A stretch of DNA of 64,000 nucleotides from assembly GCF_021117425.1 (NCBI RefSeq), contig NZ_CP088298.1, positions 1,550,001-1,614,000 of the forward strand. The letters run 5' to 3'. Positions 18,601 through 26,238 of the stretch are shown here, piece after piece. The notes beneath the pieces are model-generated. The model was not told the DNA's origin. It did no database searches and saw nothing but the letters and a program-made list of their open reading frames with translations. Within the stretch, counting starts at the first letter, position 1; each line of letters begins with the position of its first letter. Position numbers and translations under genes: made by a program. The DNA comes from Brevibacterium zhoupengii (lineage in GTDB: Bacteria > Actinomycetota > Actinomycetes > Actinomycetales > Brevibacteriaceae).

Positions 18601-19190
18601 GCCAGCAGTCCGGGCATATCGAGGGGGTCGGCTTCGATCTCTACGTGCGTCTGGTCGGCGAAGCCGTCGCGAACTTCCGCGGCGAGGACACGGAGCCCGA
18701 GGCCGATATGCGCATCGAGCTTCCCGTCGATGCTCACCTGCCGGCAGAGTACGTCGACCATGAACGACTGCGCCTCGAGGCCTATCGGAAACTTGCGGCA
18801 GCGGCGAACGAGACCGAGCTGCAGGAAGTGCTGGACGAACTCGTCGACCGGTATGGGCCCTACCCGGAGTCCGTGGGTGTGCTGGCGGACGTTGCCAGGC
18901 TGCGGATCAGAGCCAAGGCCTCGGGCGTCAACGACGTCGTCGTGCAGGGCAACTTCGTCCGCTTCGGTCCGCTCGAACTTGAGGATTCGCAGGTGGTACG
19001 GCTCAAACGGCTCTACCCGAAGTCTCTGCTCAAGCCGGCGATCAGGTCTGTGCTCGTACCCAAGCCGATGTCCGGCAGCGGCTTCGACGCGAAGGAGATG
19101 ACCGATTCCGACATCGTGCGGTGGGCCCACCAGTTCCTCGACGCGATCGTTCCGGTCGTGACCTCCGAGGTCGTCGAAGCCGGAGTGTGA
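15597..19190 (+). CDS. mfd: Transcription-repair coupling factor
   Basis: 1197 aa, full length. It removes RNA polymerase stalled at lesions and recruits UvrA. An N-terminal UvrB-like region is followed by a CarD-like RNA-polymerase interaction domain around residue 513 (DYVVHDQHGVGKF). The helicase core has Walker A GDVGYGKTE at about 668-676 and the DEEQ box near 769. RGRVGRGRERAYAYF and a C-terminal UvrA-binding domain complete it. The start could be GTG 15600. No ribosome-binding site is present. Confidence 0.98.
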   Translation: MVLNGLDLTRQNPTITDLVSAFNDPETTGGTIDAIRGLWPSILRRTLVSGDSDSTTSAPQLIVTATTREAEDLARSLADWVAEDSIAIFPSWETLPHEKLSPRSDTVGQRLQILHRLAHPSPDRHLAFIIAPVRAFLQPLVKGLGDIEPVELAVGDEYEIDQLSQRLTELAYSRVDMVSRRGEFAVRGGIVDIFPPTDKHALRIEFFGDEIDEIREFSVSDQRSIPAEADASPLTLSAPPCRELLLTDSIRERAAALSQTLPAASDMLDKIAGGVAVEGMESLSAVLADGMEPIIALLPAATKIIITEPERVHARAADLVVTTNEFLEAAWSGAAAGGESPIDLSAATFRTMEEMEEGARLIGLAWWELGGFSTDEELVSPTQNLFPVPARAPRGYAGDVEAILTDVKGLIHDKWRILVLTEGQGPGQRMVEVFSEAGVPATFVDDPNDLAEALVTVTTAAPFGGFVFDDLKLAVLTEADVLGRAAATSTRDMRRLPTRRKRNQVDPLNLAPGDYVVHDQHGVGKFVEMTQRTTGKGPNKHTREYLILEYAPAKRGQPGDRLYVPSDALDQVSRYVGGESPSLNKMGGADWSTTKAKARKAVKEIAGELVRLYSARQATVGHTFGPDTPWQRELEDAFHYVETADQLTTIDEVKGDMEKSVPMDRLICGDVGYGKTEIAVRAAFKAIQDGKQVAVLVPTTLLVQQHLETFAERYSGFPVTVGALSRFQTKQESDKVVEDLAAGKLDLVIGTHRILSGEVRFKSLGLVIIDEEQRFGVEHKETLKAMRTNVDVLAMSATPIPRTLEMAVTGIREMSTLATPPEERHPVLTYVGKKEDQQIKAAVRRELMREGQVFYIHNRVKDIEAVAGHIAELVPEARIAIAHGKMNETRLEQVIVDFWEKKFDVLVCTTIVETGIDIANANTLIIDHADRFGLSQLHQLRGRVGRGRERAYAYFLYPADTQLTETAHDRLTTLAAHTELGAGMQVAMKDLEIRGAGNLLGGQQSGHIEGVGFDLYVRLVGEAVANFRGEDTEPEADMRIELPVDAHLPAEYVDHERLRLEAYRKLAAAANETELQEVLDELVDRYGPYPESVGVLADVARLRIRAKASGVNDVVVQGNFVRFGPLELEDSQVVRLKRLYPKSLLKPAIRSVLVPKPMSGSGFDAKEMTDSDIVRWAHQFLDAIVPVVTSEVVEAGV

Positions 19191-19335
19191 TCGCGGCGAG
19201 GTCGCAGGACGGGATCGGTGATGATCGACGCGAGGACGATCTGCACGTATTCTGAAAGTTCACATTCGACCGCTCCAGCTAGCGTAGAGTGCGAATACGG
19301 GTACAGACGTACCGGACGACTTAAGGAGAGCCACC

Positions 19336-19530
19336 ATGGGTTTTGACGACAAGTTCGACAACAAGACTGAAGAATTCTCCGGCAAGGCAAAGGAGACCGT
19401 CGGTGACATGACCGGCGACGACGAGCTCAAAGCTGAAGGGTCTGCCGATCAGCTCAAAGGCAAGACCAAGCAGGTTGGCGAGAAGGTCAAGGACCTCGGC
19501 AAAGACGTCAAGGACAAGTTCAGCAAGTAA
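19336..19530 (+). CDS. CsbD family stress-response protein
   Basis: 64 aa, highly charged, no hydrophobic segment. The sequence of Lys/Glu/Asp-rich short helices (FSGKAKETVGDMTGDDELKA, then DQLKGKTKQVGEKVKD) is diagnostic of the CsbD family, whose members are general-stress proteins of unknown activity. A good AAGGAGAG precedes the ATG. TAGAGT at 19285-19290 is a possible -10. Monocistronic, ending in a terminator. Confidence 0.88.
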   Translation: MGFDDKFDNKTEEFSGKAKETVGDMTGDDELKAEGSADQLKGKTKQVGEKVKDLGKDVKDKFSK

Positions 19531-19540
19531 TGAGGAATTC

Positions 19541-19568
19541 GGCCCCCATCGCACCCGCGGTGGGGGTC
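19541..19568 (+). terminator. Terminator of csbD
   Basis: GGCCCCCA (19541-19548) pairs with TGGGGGTC (19561-19568, one G-T pair), 12-nt loop, then TTCTTTT. Confidence 0.8.
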
Positions 19569-19653
19569 ATTCTTTTGGTTCGGTCCGCTGTGTGGTCCGA
19601 ATCTTCACAGCGTCACCCTCACAGCAACGCAGGAATCGGAAGGCGGCACGGCA

Positions 19654-20172
19654 GTGGAGCAGGCAGAGGCAGCGGGCAAGAACGACACCTCAAGCACTGA
19701 TGTCCTCAGAGCCGGGACCGGGGTCGGCTCCACCGGCGTCACTCCGGCACAGACCCAGGGAGTGATCGAGGCGATGGCGACTCTGCGTCGCCGGTGCCCC
19801 TGGTCGAGCCGGCAGGACCATGGAAGTCTCGAGAAGTTTGCACGCGAAGAGACCGAAGAGCTCATCGAAGCGCTCGAAGACTACCGCAGCGACGCCAGTT
19901 CTGCCCACAGGGTGGCCGTTGTCGAGGAGCTCGGAGACGTCTTCTACCAGGTCCTCTTCCACTCGGCCCTGCTCGATGAGAGCGGTTCAGCTCCCTATGG
20001 CCACACGTTGGGACTCATCATCGACGGCCTCGAAGAGAAGCTCATACGGCGTCACCCCCTGGCTTTCGGGGAGGACAGCCGTGACGACGAGATGCCTGAG
20101 CTCGAAGACGTCGAACGCGAGTACCGCCGAATCAAGACCGAAGAGAAGCAGCAGAAAGACGATAATCAGTGA
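19654..20172 (+). CDS. mazG: MazG-family nucleoside triphosphate pyrophosphohydrolase
   Basis: 172 aa: one MazG domain preceded by about 35 low-complexity residues. Metal-binding helices are visible as EETEELIEALEDY and EELGDVFYQVLFHS. CPWSSRQDH corresponds to the CPWD-Q-H start of MazG domains. Hydrolyses (d)NTPs for house-cleaning. GTG start with GGAAGG about 10 nt upstream. The next gene overlaps its stop by 4 nt. It is shorter than the two-domain E. coli protein. Confidence 0.9.
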   Translation: MEQAEAAGKNDTSSTDVLRAGTGVGSTGVTPAQTQGVIEAMATLRRRCPWSSRQDHGSLEKFAREETEELIEALEDYRSDASSAHRVAVVEELGDVFYQVLFHSALLDESGSAPYGHTLGLIIDGLEEKLIRRHPLAFGEDSRDDEMPELEDVEREYRRIKTEEKQQKDDNQ

Positions 20173-20984
20173 GCTTGGATCGCATCGACATCGAAGGCAC
20201 ATTCAATTTCCGCGACATCGGGGGAACGCCCACCTCGGCGGGCGAGATGACCATCGCCACAGGCAAGGTCTACCGCGCCGACGGACTCGCCCAGCTCACC
20301 GACAGGTCGCGTGCCGACCTCAGAGCACTCGGCATCACCACCGTCGTGGATCTGCGTGATGTGGGGGAGCGGTCCAAGCTGCCCGACGCTGTTGCGGGAC
20401 TCGACGTGAACCACATCGAGCTGCCGATCTTCGATGACCATTTCTTTCCCGCGAAGCAGCTCAGCCGCGAGGAGATGAAGAAAGCCGCCGAGGCGACCGG
20501 CATGGACCTCTCAGATCGCTCGCTGAGCAAGATCTATGACCTCATGATCGGCCATTTCGGGACCCGCCTGGCCATGGCCGTCGACGTCGTTGCACAAAGC
20601 TGTGGCGAGGCAGTGGTCTTCCACTGCTCTGCCGGCAAAGACCGGACCGGCGTGGTCGCCGCATTCATCCAGACCCTCCTCGGCGTCGGGCGACACGAGA
20701 TCCTCGAAGAATACTCAATTACCTCGCAGCACCTGTCCGGTGGCTTCCTCGAGAACATCGTCAGAAACTTCGCCGATGCCGGCATCTCCGGCAACCTCGC
20801 CGAGACCGCAACAGCGGCACCGCCGGAACTCATGGCCAAAATCCTTGACTCCATCGAGGGTCAGTACGGCGAGAACGGTGTCGAGGCCTATCTGCTCGAG
20901 CATGGAATGGACCCGGAGAGTCCGGAGAAGCTGCGCCGACAGCTGCTGGCACCCGTGAACCGCGAAGAATCCGTCCAGGGCTGA
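20169..20984 (+). CDS. Tyrosine-protein phosphatase, PTP/DSP type
   Basis: 271 aa. The signature HCSAGKDRTG (His152, nucleophile Cys153, Arg159) and an N-terminal FNFRDIGG with VDLRD place it in the bacterial phosphatase family related to Mycobacterium PtpB. GTG start overlaps the mazG stop (GTGA), so it is translationally coupled. PtpB relatives act on phosphotyrosine and phosphoinositides; the substrate here is unknown. Confidence 0.9.
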   Translation: MSLDRIDIEGTFNFRDIGGTPTSAGEMTIATGKVYRADGLAQLTDRSRADLRALGITTVVDLRDVGERSKLPDAVAGLDVNHIELPIFDDHFFPAKQLSREEMKKAAEATGMDLSDRSLSKIYDLMIGHFGTRLAMAVDVVAQSCGEAVVFHCSAGKDRTGVVAAFIQTLLGVGRHEILEEYSITSQHLSGGFLENIVRNFADAGISGNLAETATAAPPELMAKILDSIEGQYGENGVEAYLLEHGMDPESPEKLRRQLLAPVNREESVQG

Positions 20985-21069
20985 GCCGGAGAGTAAGCCT
21001 GGTGCCTCGGTGCATTAAGCTGTCCTGCAGGCACATGTTCCCCATGTGAAACCAATTGCGAAGGAGTAA

Positions 21070-22353
<1,284 letters not shown>

Positions 22354-22371
22354 ACGAGCCTTTTCGCTCGT
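22354..22371 (+). terminator. Short hairpin right after eno
   Basis: ACGAGC-CTTTTC-GCTCGT starts immediately after the stop codon. A weak terminator or 3'-end stabiliser. Confidence 0.4.
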
Positions 22372-22461
22372 CCGACAGGGCGGGCTTCGCGCAGTCGGCT
22401 GAGCGAACTTCGTTCGGACGGCTGAACGACTGCAGCGCTGAGGCGTTGAATGGCTTTATCC

Positions 22462-22512
22462 CCGAGGCGGGGGCCAGGTGATCATTCTATGGTCACCCGG
22501 CCCCCGCCTCGG
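22462..22512. terminator. Large hairpin downstream of eno
   Basis: CCGAGGCGGGGGCC (22462-22475) pairs perfectly with 22499-22512. The inner part can extend it (GGTGA/TCACC). No T-run follows. It may stop transcription from both directions, as the AbiEi/DUF559 gene converges on it. Confidence 0.6.
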
Positions 22513-22555
22513 CGACATTCATCGGCAGGGCGTTTTTGCTGAGGTCGGTGTGCTT

Positions 22556-22673
22556 CGCGATGACACAACCTCGTCGCGACTTCAAGAACTCTTGGCGATC
22601 CCACAAAACTACTCCGCGACTCCAAAACCTCCTGTGCCTCGCAGAACACCCTGGGAGTACAGCAACTCCACCC
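22556..22673. repeat. Degenerate 20-bp tandem array
   Basis: Successive units start at 22556, 22575, 22595, 22615, 22635 and 22655. The first four are clearest: units 2 and 4 (CGCGACTTCAAGAACTCTTG and CGCGACTCCAAAACCTCCTG) agree at 16 of 20 positions. On the other strand the pattern reads as GTTTTG or GTTCTTG followed by AGTCGCG every 20 nt. The rest of 22372-22761 holds no credible gene. Confidence 0.5.
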
Positions 22674-22761
22674 GCACCGCTCAATTCATACATTTGCAGA
22701 GGTTGTTTATGAAGTCGCGGGTGAGGGGTCTATCGAGGCTGCCGACCGCATTGCTGGGAAG

Positions 22762-23826
22762 TCACCTCGTGTTCATGAGGGCTCGCCTGATCTCTTCGAA
22801 CTTCGCCTCTGTGAAGAGCTCTTTCCACGTGACTCTGATGACCCGCCAGCCCTGATCGCGCAGCCATTGTTCTCTGCGCCGTTCGCGTTCGAGTTCGTCT
22901 CGTGGCACTCCTGAGCCGAGATACAGCTTTCCAAGTCCATCGATCTCAATGATCAGCCGAGCCGCCTTGTGGCAGAAGTCGACGCGAAACTTTCTTCGCA
23001 GCGAGGGTGCGCCGAACTCAACTTGGGGGACGAAACCGACGAATCCGTGCTGAAAGAACCTCACCGCGGCGATCGACTCGGCGGGGGACTCGCGACGGGC
23101 ATCGGTCAGTTCGAGGGCGAGATGAACCTTCTTCGTGTTCCTGGTCTCGAAGCATTGCGCCAGCGTCGCGAGGATCTTCTCCCTCGTCGTCAGTCCGCGG
23201 TGTAGAGCATCGTCGAGCATCGACACAGAGATGTCGGGGTTGTACGTGCGAGCCACATCAATGAGCGTTCGTTCGAGCGTCGTCACCTCGGTGCCGCGAA
23301 CTCTTTGCCGGTGATGCTTCGGGATCGTCACGCCCCTGACATGGATGCTCTTGAACCTGCGGTTGATCCCGGGGCGCACCACCTCCACCTGGTGAGTCAC
23401 GGGATAGGCAATAGGCAAGCCGTGGATGAGGGCAGCTGAGATATGGGAGAACACCTCAGCCGGTGGCGATCCCGGCGACGTTCGGACTGCTGTATTGGAC
23501 CCTTCTGCGGTGTCGGGTTCTACCTGCCGCGCCTCCTGATTCTGCTTCTGGAATCTGACTTCGCATCTCGCCATGACTGCGGCGTCGAGCTCTTCGATCT
23601 GGTCGCGGAAGTCTCCGTGCTCGGTGAACTCCGAATGAGTTCCTTCAACGATGCTGGCCCACAGCCGCCGATGTCCTTCCACGGTGCAGACGTGTCTGAC
23701 CGAATAGACACCGCGAGACAGCCGACGTACGCAGCAACTTCGGGCCCGTCGAATGTCTGCGTGAGTGAACCCGAGCCGGATGATCTGTTGTGTGGTCATA
23801 ATCTTGTACATGGAATTAAACTGCAT
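22762..23826 (-). CDS. AbiEi-like winged-helix / DUF559 endonuclease-fold protein
   Basis: 354 aa from ATG 23826; starts at 23811 and 23799 are also possible and none has a ribosome-binding site. Residues of about 12-50 (TTQQIIRLGFTHADIRRA, then RLSRGVYSV) resemble the N-terminal domain of AbiEi antitoxins. The middle (VEVVRPGINRRFKS, TTLERTLIDVARTY) is the typical AbiEi-family body. The C-terminal segment of about 100 residues, with FRVDFCHKAARLIIEIDG and LRDQGWRVIRVTW, is a DUF559 domain related to Vsr/PD-(D/E)XK nucleases (E-I-D as the acidic site). No AbiEii toxin is adjacent. Orphan genes of this type are common in Micrococcales; their role is unknown. Confidence 0.8.
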   Translation of the reverse strand: MQFNSMYKIMTTQQIIRLGFTHADIRRARSCCVRRLSRGVYSVRHVCTVEGHRRLWASIVEGTHSEFTEHGDFRDQIEELDAAVMARCEVRFQKQNQEARQVEPDTAEGSNTAVRTSPGSPPAEVFSHISAALIHGLPIAYPVTHQVEVVRPGINRRFKSIHVRGVTIPKHHRQRVRGTEVTTLERTLIDVARTYNPDISVSMLDDALHRGLTTREKILATLAQCFETRNTKKVHLALELTDARRESPAESIAAVRFFQHGFVGFVPQVEFGAPSLRRKFRVDFCHKAARLIIEIDGLGKLYLGSGVPRDELERERRREQWLRDQGWRVIRVTWKELFTEAKFEEIRRALMNTR

Positions 23827-23844
23827 CAAAACTTATCAAACTGC
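23815..23844 (-). repeat. Three tandem 10-bp direct repeats over the AbiEi/DUF559 start
   Basis: Plus-strand units ATTAAACTGC (23815), ATCAAAACTT (23825) and ATCAAACTGC (23835). The one-turn spacing puts them on one face of the helix. They cover the start-codon region, as expected for an autoregulatory site. Confidence 0.45.
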
Positions 23845-23862
23845 AATAGAGTACTCCTGATC

Positions 23863-23883
23863 TGTGTATAACTTTGTGGATAA
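23863..23883 (-). promoter_or_regulatory. Two adjacent DnaA-box matches
   Basis: On the minus strand TTATCCACA (23875-23883) and TTATACACA (23863-23871), both fitting TTATNCACA, same orientation, 12 bp apart. They lie 34-55 nt upstream of the AbiEi/DUF559 start, in an AT-rich patch. Confidence 0.5.
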
Positions 23884-23961
23884 ATGCGTCTGGTGTGGGA
23901 GCTGGGGAGGGGAGTGCGGTGGCCGGAAAGCGTCGAGGCGCAAGTCGCAGCTTCTGTACCC

Positions 23962-24065
23962 TGCGCCGTGAGTGCTAAATCACCCAGTAGCAACGGGATG
24001 TTTTAGAGCTGGCGGTGCCGAGAGCGGAACTAGCTGGAGGACGTGAGGGTAATGGGAGGGCGTGC
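23962..24065. repeat. Intergenic element, copy A
   Basis: Shares three blocks with 44924-45071: TGCGCCG; the core GCAACGGGANGTTTTRG with the following 20 nt (23989-24030); and AGGACGTG..G.TAAT (24038-24065). Copy A can fold as CTAAATCACCC / GGGATGTTTTAG around a 9-nt loop. The whole 23884-24260 interval has no credible ORF; apart from this element I see only G-rich sequence. Confidence 0.5.
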
Positions 24066-24260
24066 GCGCGGGACGGTGGCGTGAGACCCCGCTGCGGCCT
24101 CAGAGGGCAGAACGGGGGAGGCGAGCGAACCGGGCTGACTCAGACTTTCGAAAAATAGAACACGCCACGACACCCAAATCCTCGCAGTCCGGATGCTGAC
24201 ACGGCAGACTTAGATGTGTTGTGACTGCCTTCCCCATCCCCGGTCGCAGAGGAAAGAGAC

Positions 24261-24752
24261 ATGGTTCCGAGCAAACCTAGAAACAGCGCCCCCAAATCGG
24301 CTCCGGGCCGAGCCGCTCCCCGTCGACGCCCCACGCCGGTCGTCGAGGCTCAGCCCACCGAAGGCACTCGCAAACGGAAACTGTCCTGGCAGACAGGCGT
24401 CTTCCTCCTCGTCATCGCCATCGTGCTCGTCACTTTTCTCCCCTCGATCAACTCCGCACTCAAGCAGGCACAGCAGATCGCGGCACTCAACAGCGAGATC
24501 GAATCGACGAAGTCCGAGGTCCAGGGGCTGGAAGAGAAGAACGAGAATCTCAAGGACCCTGCGTACATCAAACGCAAGGCCCGCAAGGACCAGTACTACG
24601 TGGAAGAGGGCAAGAACGCGGTCATCGTCACCAACCAGGAGGCAATCGACGGTGACGATTCGGATGCTGAACGTCCGCAGCGCAAGCAAGCCTGGTACCT
24701 TGAGTTGCTGGAGTCGATTCAAGAGGTCGGCAATACCGTGGAGAAGGGCTGA
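24261..24752 (+). CDS. Septum formation initiator family protein (FtsB/DivIC-like)
   Basis: 163 aa. A basic, Pro-rich cytoplasmic N-terminus, one membrane helix at about residues 46-62 (GVFLLVIAIVLVTFLPS), then a coiled coil (IAALNSEIESTKSEVQGLEE) and the region KDPAYIKRKARKDQYYVEEG, the hallmark of DivIC/FtsB. Probably bridges FtsL and FtsQ in the divisome. ATG with GAGGAAAGAG upstream. Its stop overlaps the next start by 1 nt. eno-ftsB-DUF501-ppx is conserved order in actinobacteria, here interrupted by the AbiEi/DUF559 gene. Confidence 0.9.
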   Translation: MVPSKPRNSAPKSAPGRAAPRRRPTPVVEAQPTEGTRKRKLSWQTGVFLLVIAIVLVTFLPSINSALKQAQQIAALNSEIESTKSEVQGLEEKNENLKDPAYIKRKARKDQYYVEEGKNAVIVTNQEAIDGDDSDAERPQRKQAWYLELLESIQEVGNTVEKG

Positions 24753-25282
24753 TGATCACAGAGTGCACCGAGGCGGACTTCGCCATCCTGAAGGAACAGC
24801 TCGGGCGGATTCCGCGCGGTGTCGTCGGGATCGCCGCCCGCAGCACATCGGGTGAACCGCTGGTCGTCGCGACCGCTCCTCGGCTCGAGGATGGCACACC
24901 GTTCCCCACCACCTTCTACCTCACGCACCCTGCCTTCGTCGCTGAATGCTCACGCCTCGAAGCATCGGGAATCATGACCGAATGGAGTGCCGAGCTCGCC
25001 GAAGACGAGGAGCTCGCGGCCGCCTACGCCAAGGCCCACGCTGCGTACCTCGCGGCTCGGTCGGAGATCGGAAAGTCTGCCGGAATCGCCGAGGTGGAAG
25101 AGATCAAGGACTACACCGCCGGTGGCATGCCCACCCGAGTGAAATGCCTGCATGCTCTCGTCGGACATTCCCTGGCCGCTGGGGCAGGAGTCAACCCGAT
25201 CGGTGACCGCGCCATCTCCTTCATGACCGACGTCCCCACCCCGGCGGGCGCAGAGGGCGCCTCGACCGAGGCAAGCGAATAG
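24752..25282 (+). CDS. DUF501 domain-containing protein
   Basis: 176 aa, soluble. Motifs ILKEQLGRIPRGVVGIAAR, FPTTFYLTHP and GGMPTRVKCLHALVGHSLAAG-GVNPIGD match the DUF501 family, found between divIC and ppx in actinobacteria. ATG overlaps the stop of the upstream gene, indicating coupling. The biochemical role is unknown; the conserved Cys and His residues near the C-terminus suggest an enzyme. Confidence 0.88.
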   Translation: MITECTEADFAILKEQLGRIPRGVVGIAARSTSGEPLVVATAPRLEDGTPFPTTFYLTHPAFVAECSRLEASGIMTEWSAELAEDEELAAAYAKAHAAYLAARSEIGKSAGIAEVEEIKDYTAGGMPTRVKCLHALVGHSLAAGAGVNPIGDRAISFMTDVPTPAGAEGASTEASE

Positions 25283-25290
25283 GAGAGCTC

Positions 25291-26238
25291 ATGCGCGTAG
25301 CCGCCTTCGACTGTGGGACCAATTCCCTGCGTCTGCTCATCGCCGATGTCGACGAGCAGGGCCAGATGACCGAACTGCGTCGCGAAACTCGGATCGTGCG
25401 ACTGGGCCAGGGAGTCGACGCAACGGGTGAGTTCGCCCCCGAAGCCCTCGAACGCACCTTTGCCGCGGCCCGAGAGTTCGCCGAGGTGGCCGCCGAGTAC
25501 TCACCGGAGAAGCTGAGATTCGTCGCCACCTCCGCCAGCCGTGACGTGAAGAACCGTGATGAATTCTCCGCCGGAATCTTCGGCATCCTCGGCGTCGTGC
25601 CCGACGTCATCACAGGTGATGAAGAGGCCCATCTGTCATTCCTCGGCGCTACCGTCGGACGTTCTGCCGACAGCGGCCCGTTCCTCGTCATGGACCTCGG
25701 CGGCGGCTCAACCGAACTGGTCCTCGGCACCAAAAGCGTCACCTCGGCGGTGAGCATGGACATCGGATCCGTGCGCCTGACCGAACGCCACATGTCTGTC
25801 GACATCCCCGACCAGGCGCAGATCCAGGCGGCCATCGACGACATCGACGCCAACCTGGACAAGGCGGCAGAGATCGTCGACCTCGCTGCGCCGCGGACGA
25901 TGATCGGAGTCGCAGGCACCGTCACCACACTGACCGCGGGAATACTTGACCTCGAGAGCTATCAGCGAGATCGCATCCACGGCACCCATCTGCGCGTGGC
26001 AGACATCGACGCTGAGGCGAACGAACTCTTGAGCATGGGGCGTGAAGCTCGTGCCGCACTGCCGTACATGCACCCCGGGCGCGTCGACGTCATCGCGGCC
26101 GGGGGACTCCTGTTCGCCCGCATCGCGGCCTGCATCGACTCTGCAGTCAAGAGCGCGGGAGGCGAACTCGACATCATGGTCTCGGAGACGGATATCCTCG
26201 ACGGCACCGCGCTCGACCTCGCGCGCACGCAGTCGTGA
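25291..26238 (+). CDS. ppx: Ppx/GppA-family phosphatase (exopolyphosphatase)
   Basis: 315 aa. The ASKHA-fold phosphate loops CGTNSLRLLIADVD (residues 8-21) and DLGGGSTEL (about 136-144) are intact, with FVATSASRDVKNRDEF between them. It is shorter than E. coli Ppx and corresponds to the actinobacterial single-module Ppx1/Ppx2 type. Hydrolyses polyphosphate or ppGpp-type substrates. GAGAGCTC precedes the ATG. Its stop overlaps the next GTG. Confidence 0.92.
   Translation: MRVAAFDCGTNSLRLLIADVDEQGQMTELRRETRIVRLGQGVDATGEFAPEALERTFAAAREFAEVAAEYSPEKLRFVATSASRDVKNRDEFSAGIFGILGVVPDVITGDEEAHLSFLGATVGRSADSGPFLVMDLGGGSTELVLGTKSVTSAVSMDIGSVRLTERHMSVDIPDQAQIQAAIDDIDANLDKAAEIVDLAAPRTMIGVAGTVTTLTAGILDLESYQRDRIHGTHLRVADIDAEANELLSMGREARAALPYMHPGRVDVIAAGGLLFARIAACIDSAVKSAGGELDIMVSETDILDGTALDLARTQS

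Noticed and set aside
16734..19130. 798-codon open frame opposite mfd
   Set aside because: Same reason: mfd on the plus strand has all its motifs.
22556..22673. CRISPR array
   Set aside because: Units are contiguous and degenerate, with no conserved repeat alternating with unique spacers, and no cas genes are present.
22478..22855. Protein-coding gene on the plus strand in the eno-AbiEi/DUF559 gap
   Set aside because: It overlaps the 3' end of the minus-strand gene, has no recognisable sequence and follows the 20-bp repeat pattern.
23863..23883. Replication origin
   Set aside because: Only two DnaA boxes, and no dnaA, dnaN or gyr genes or box cluster in the window.
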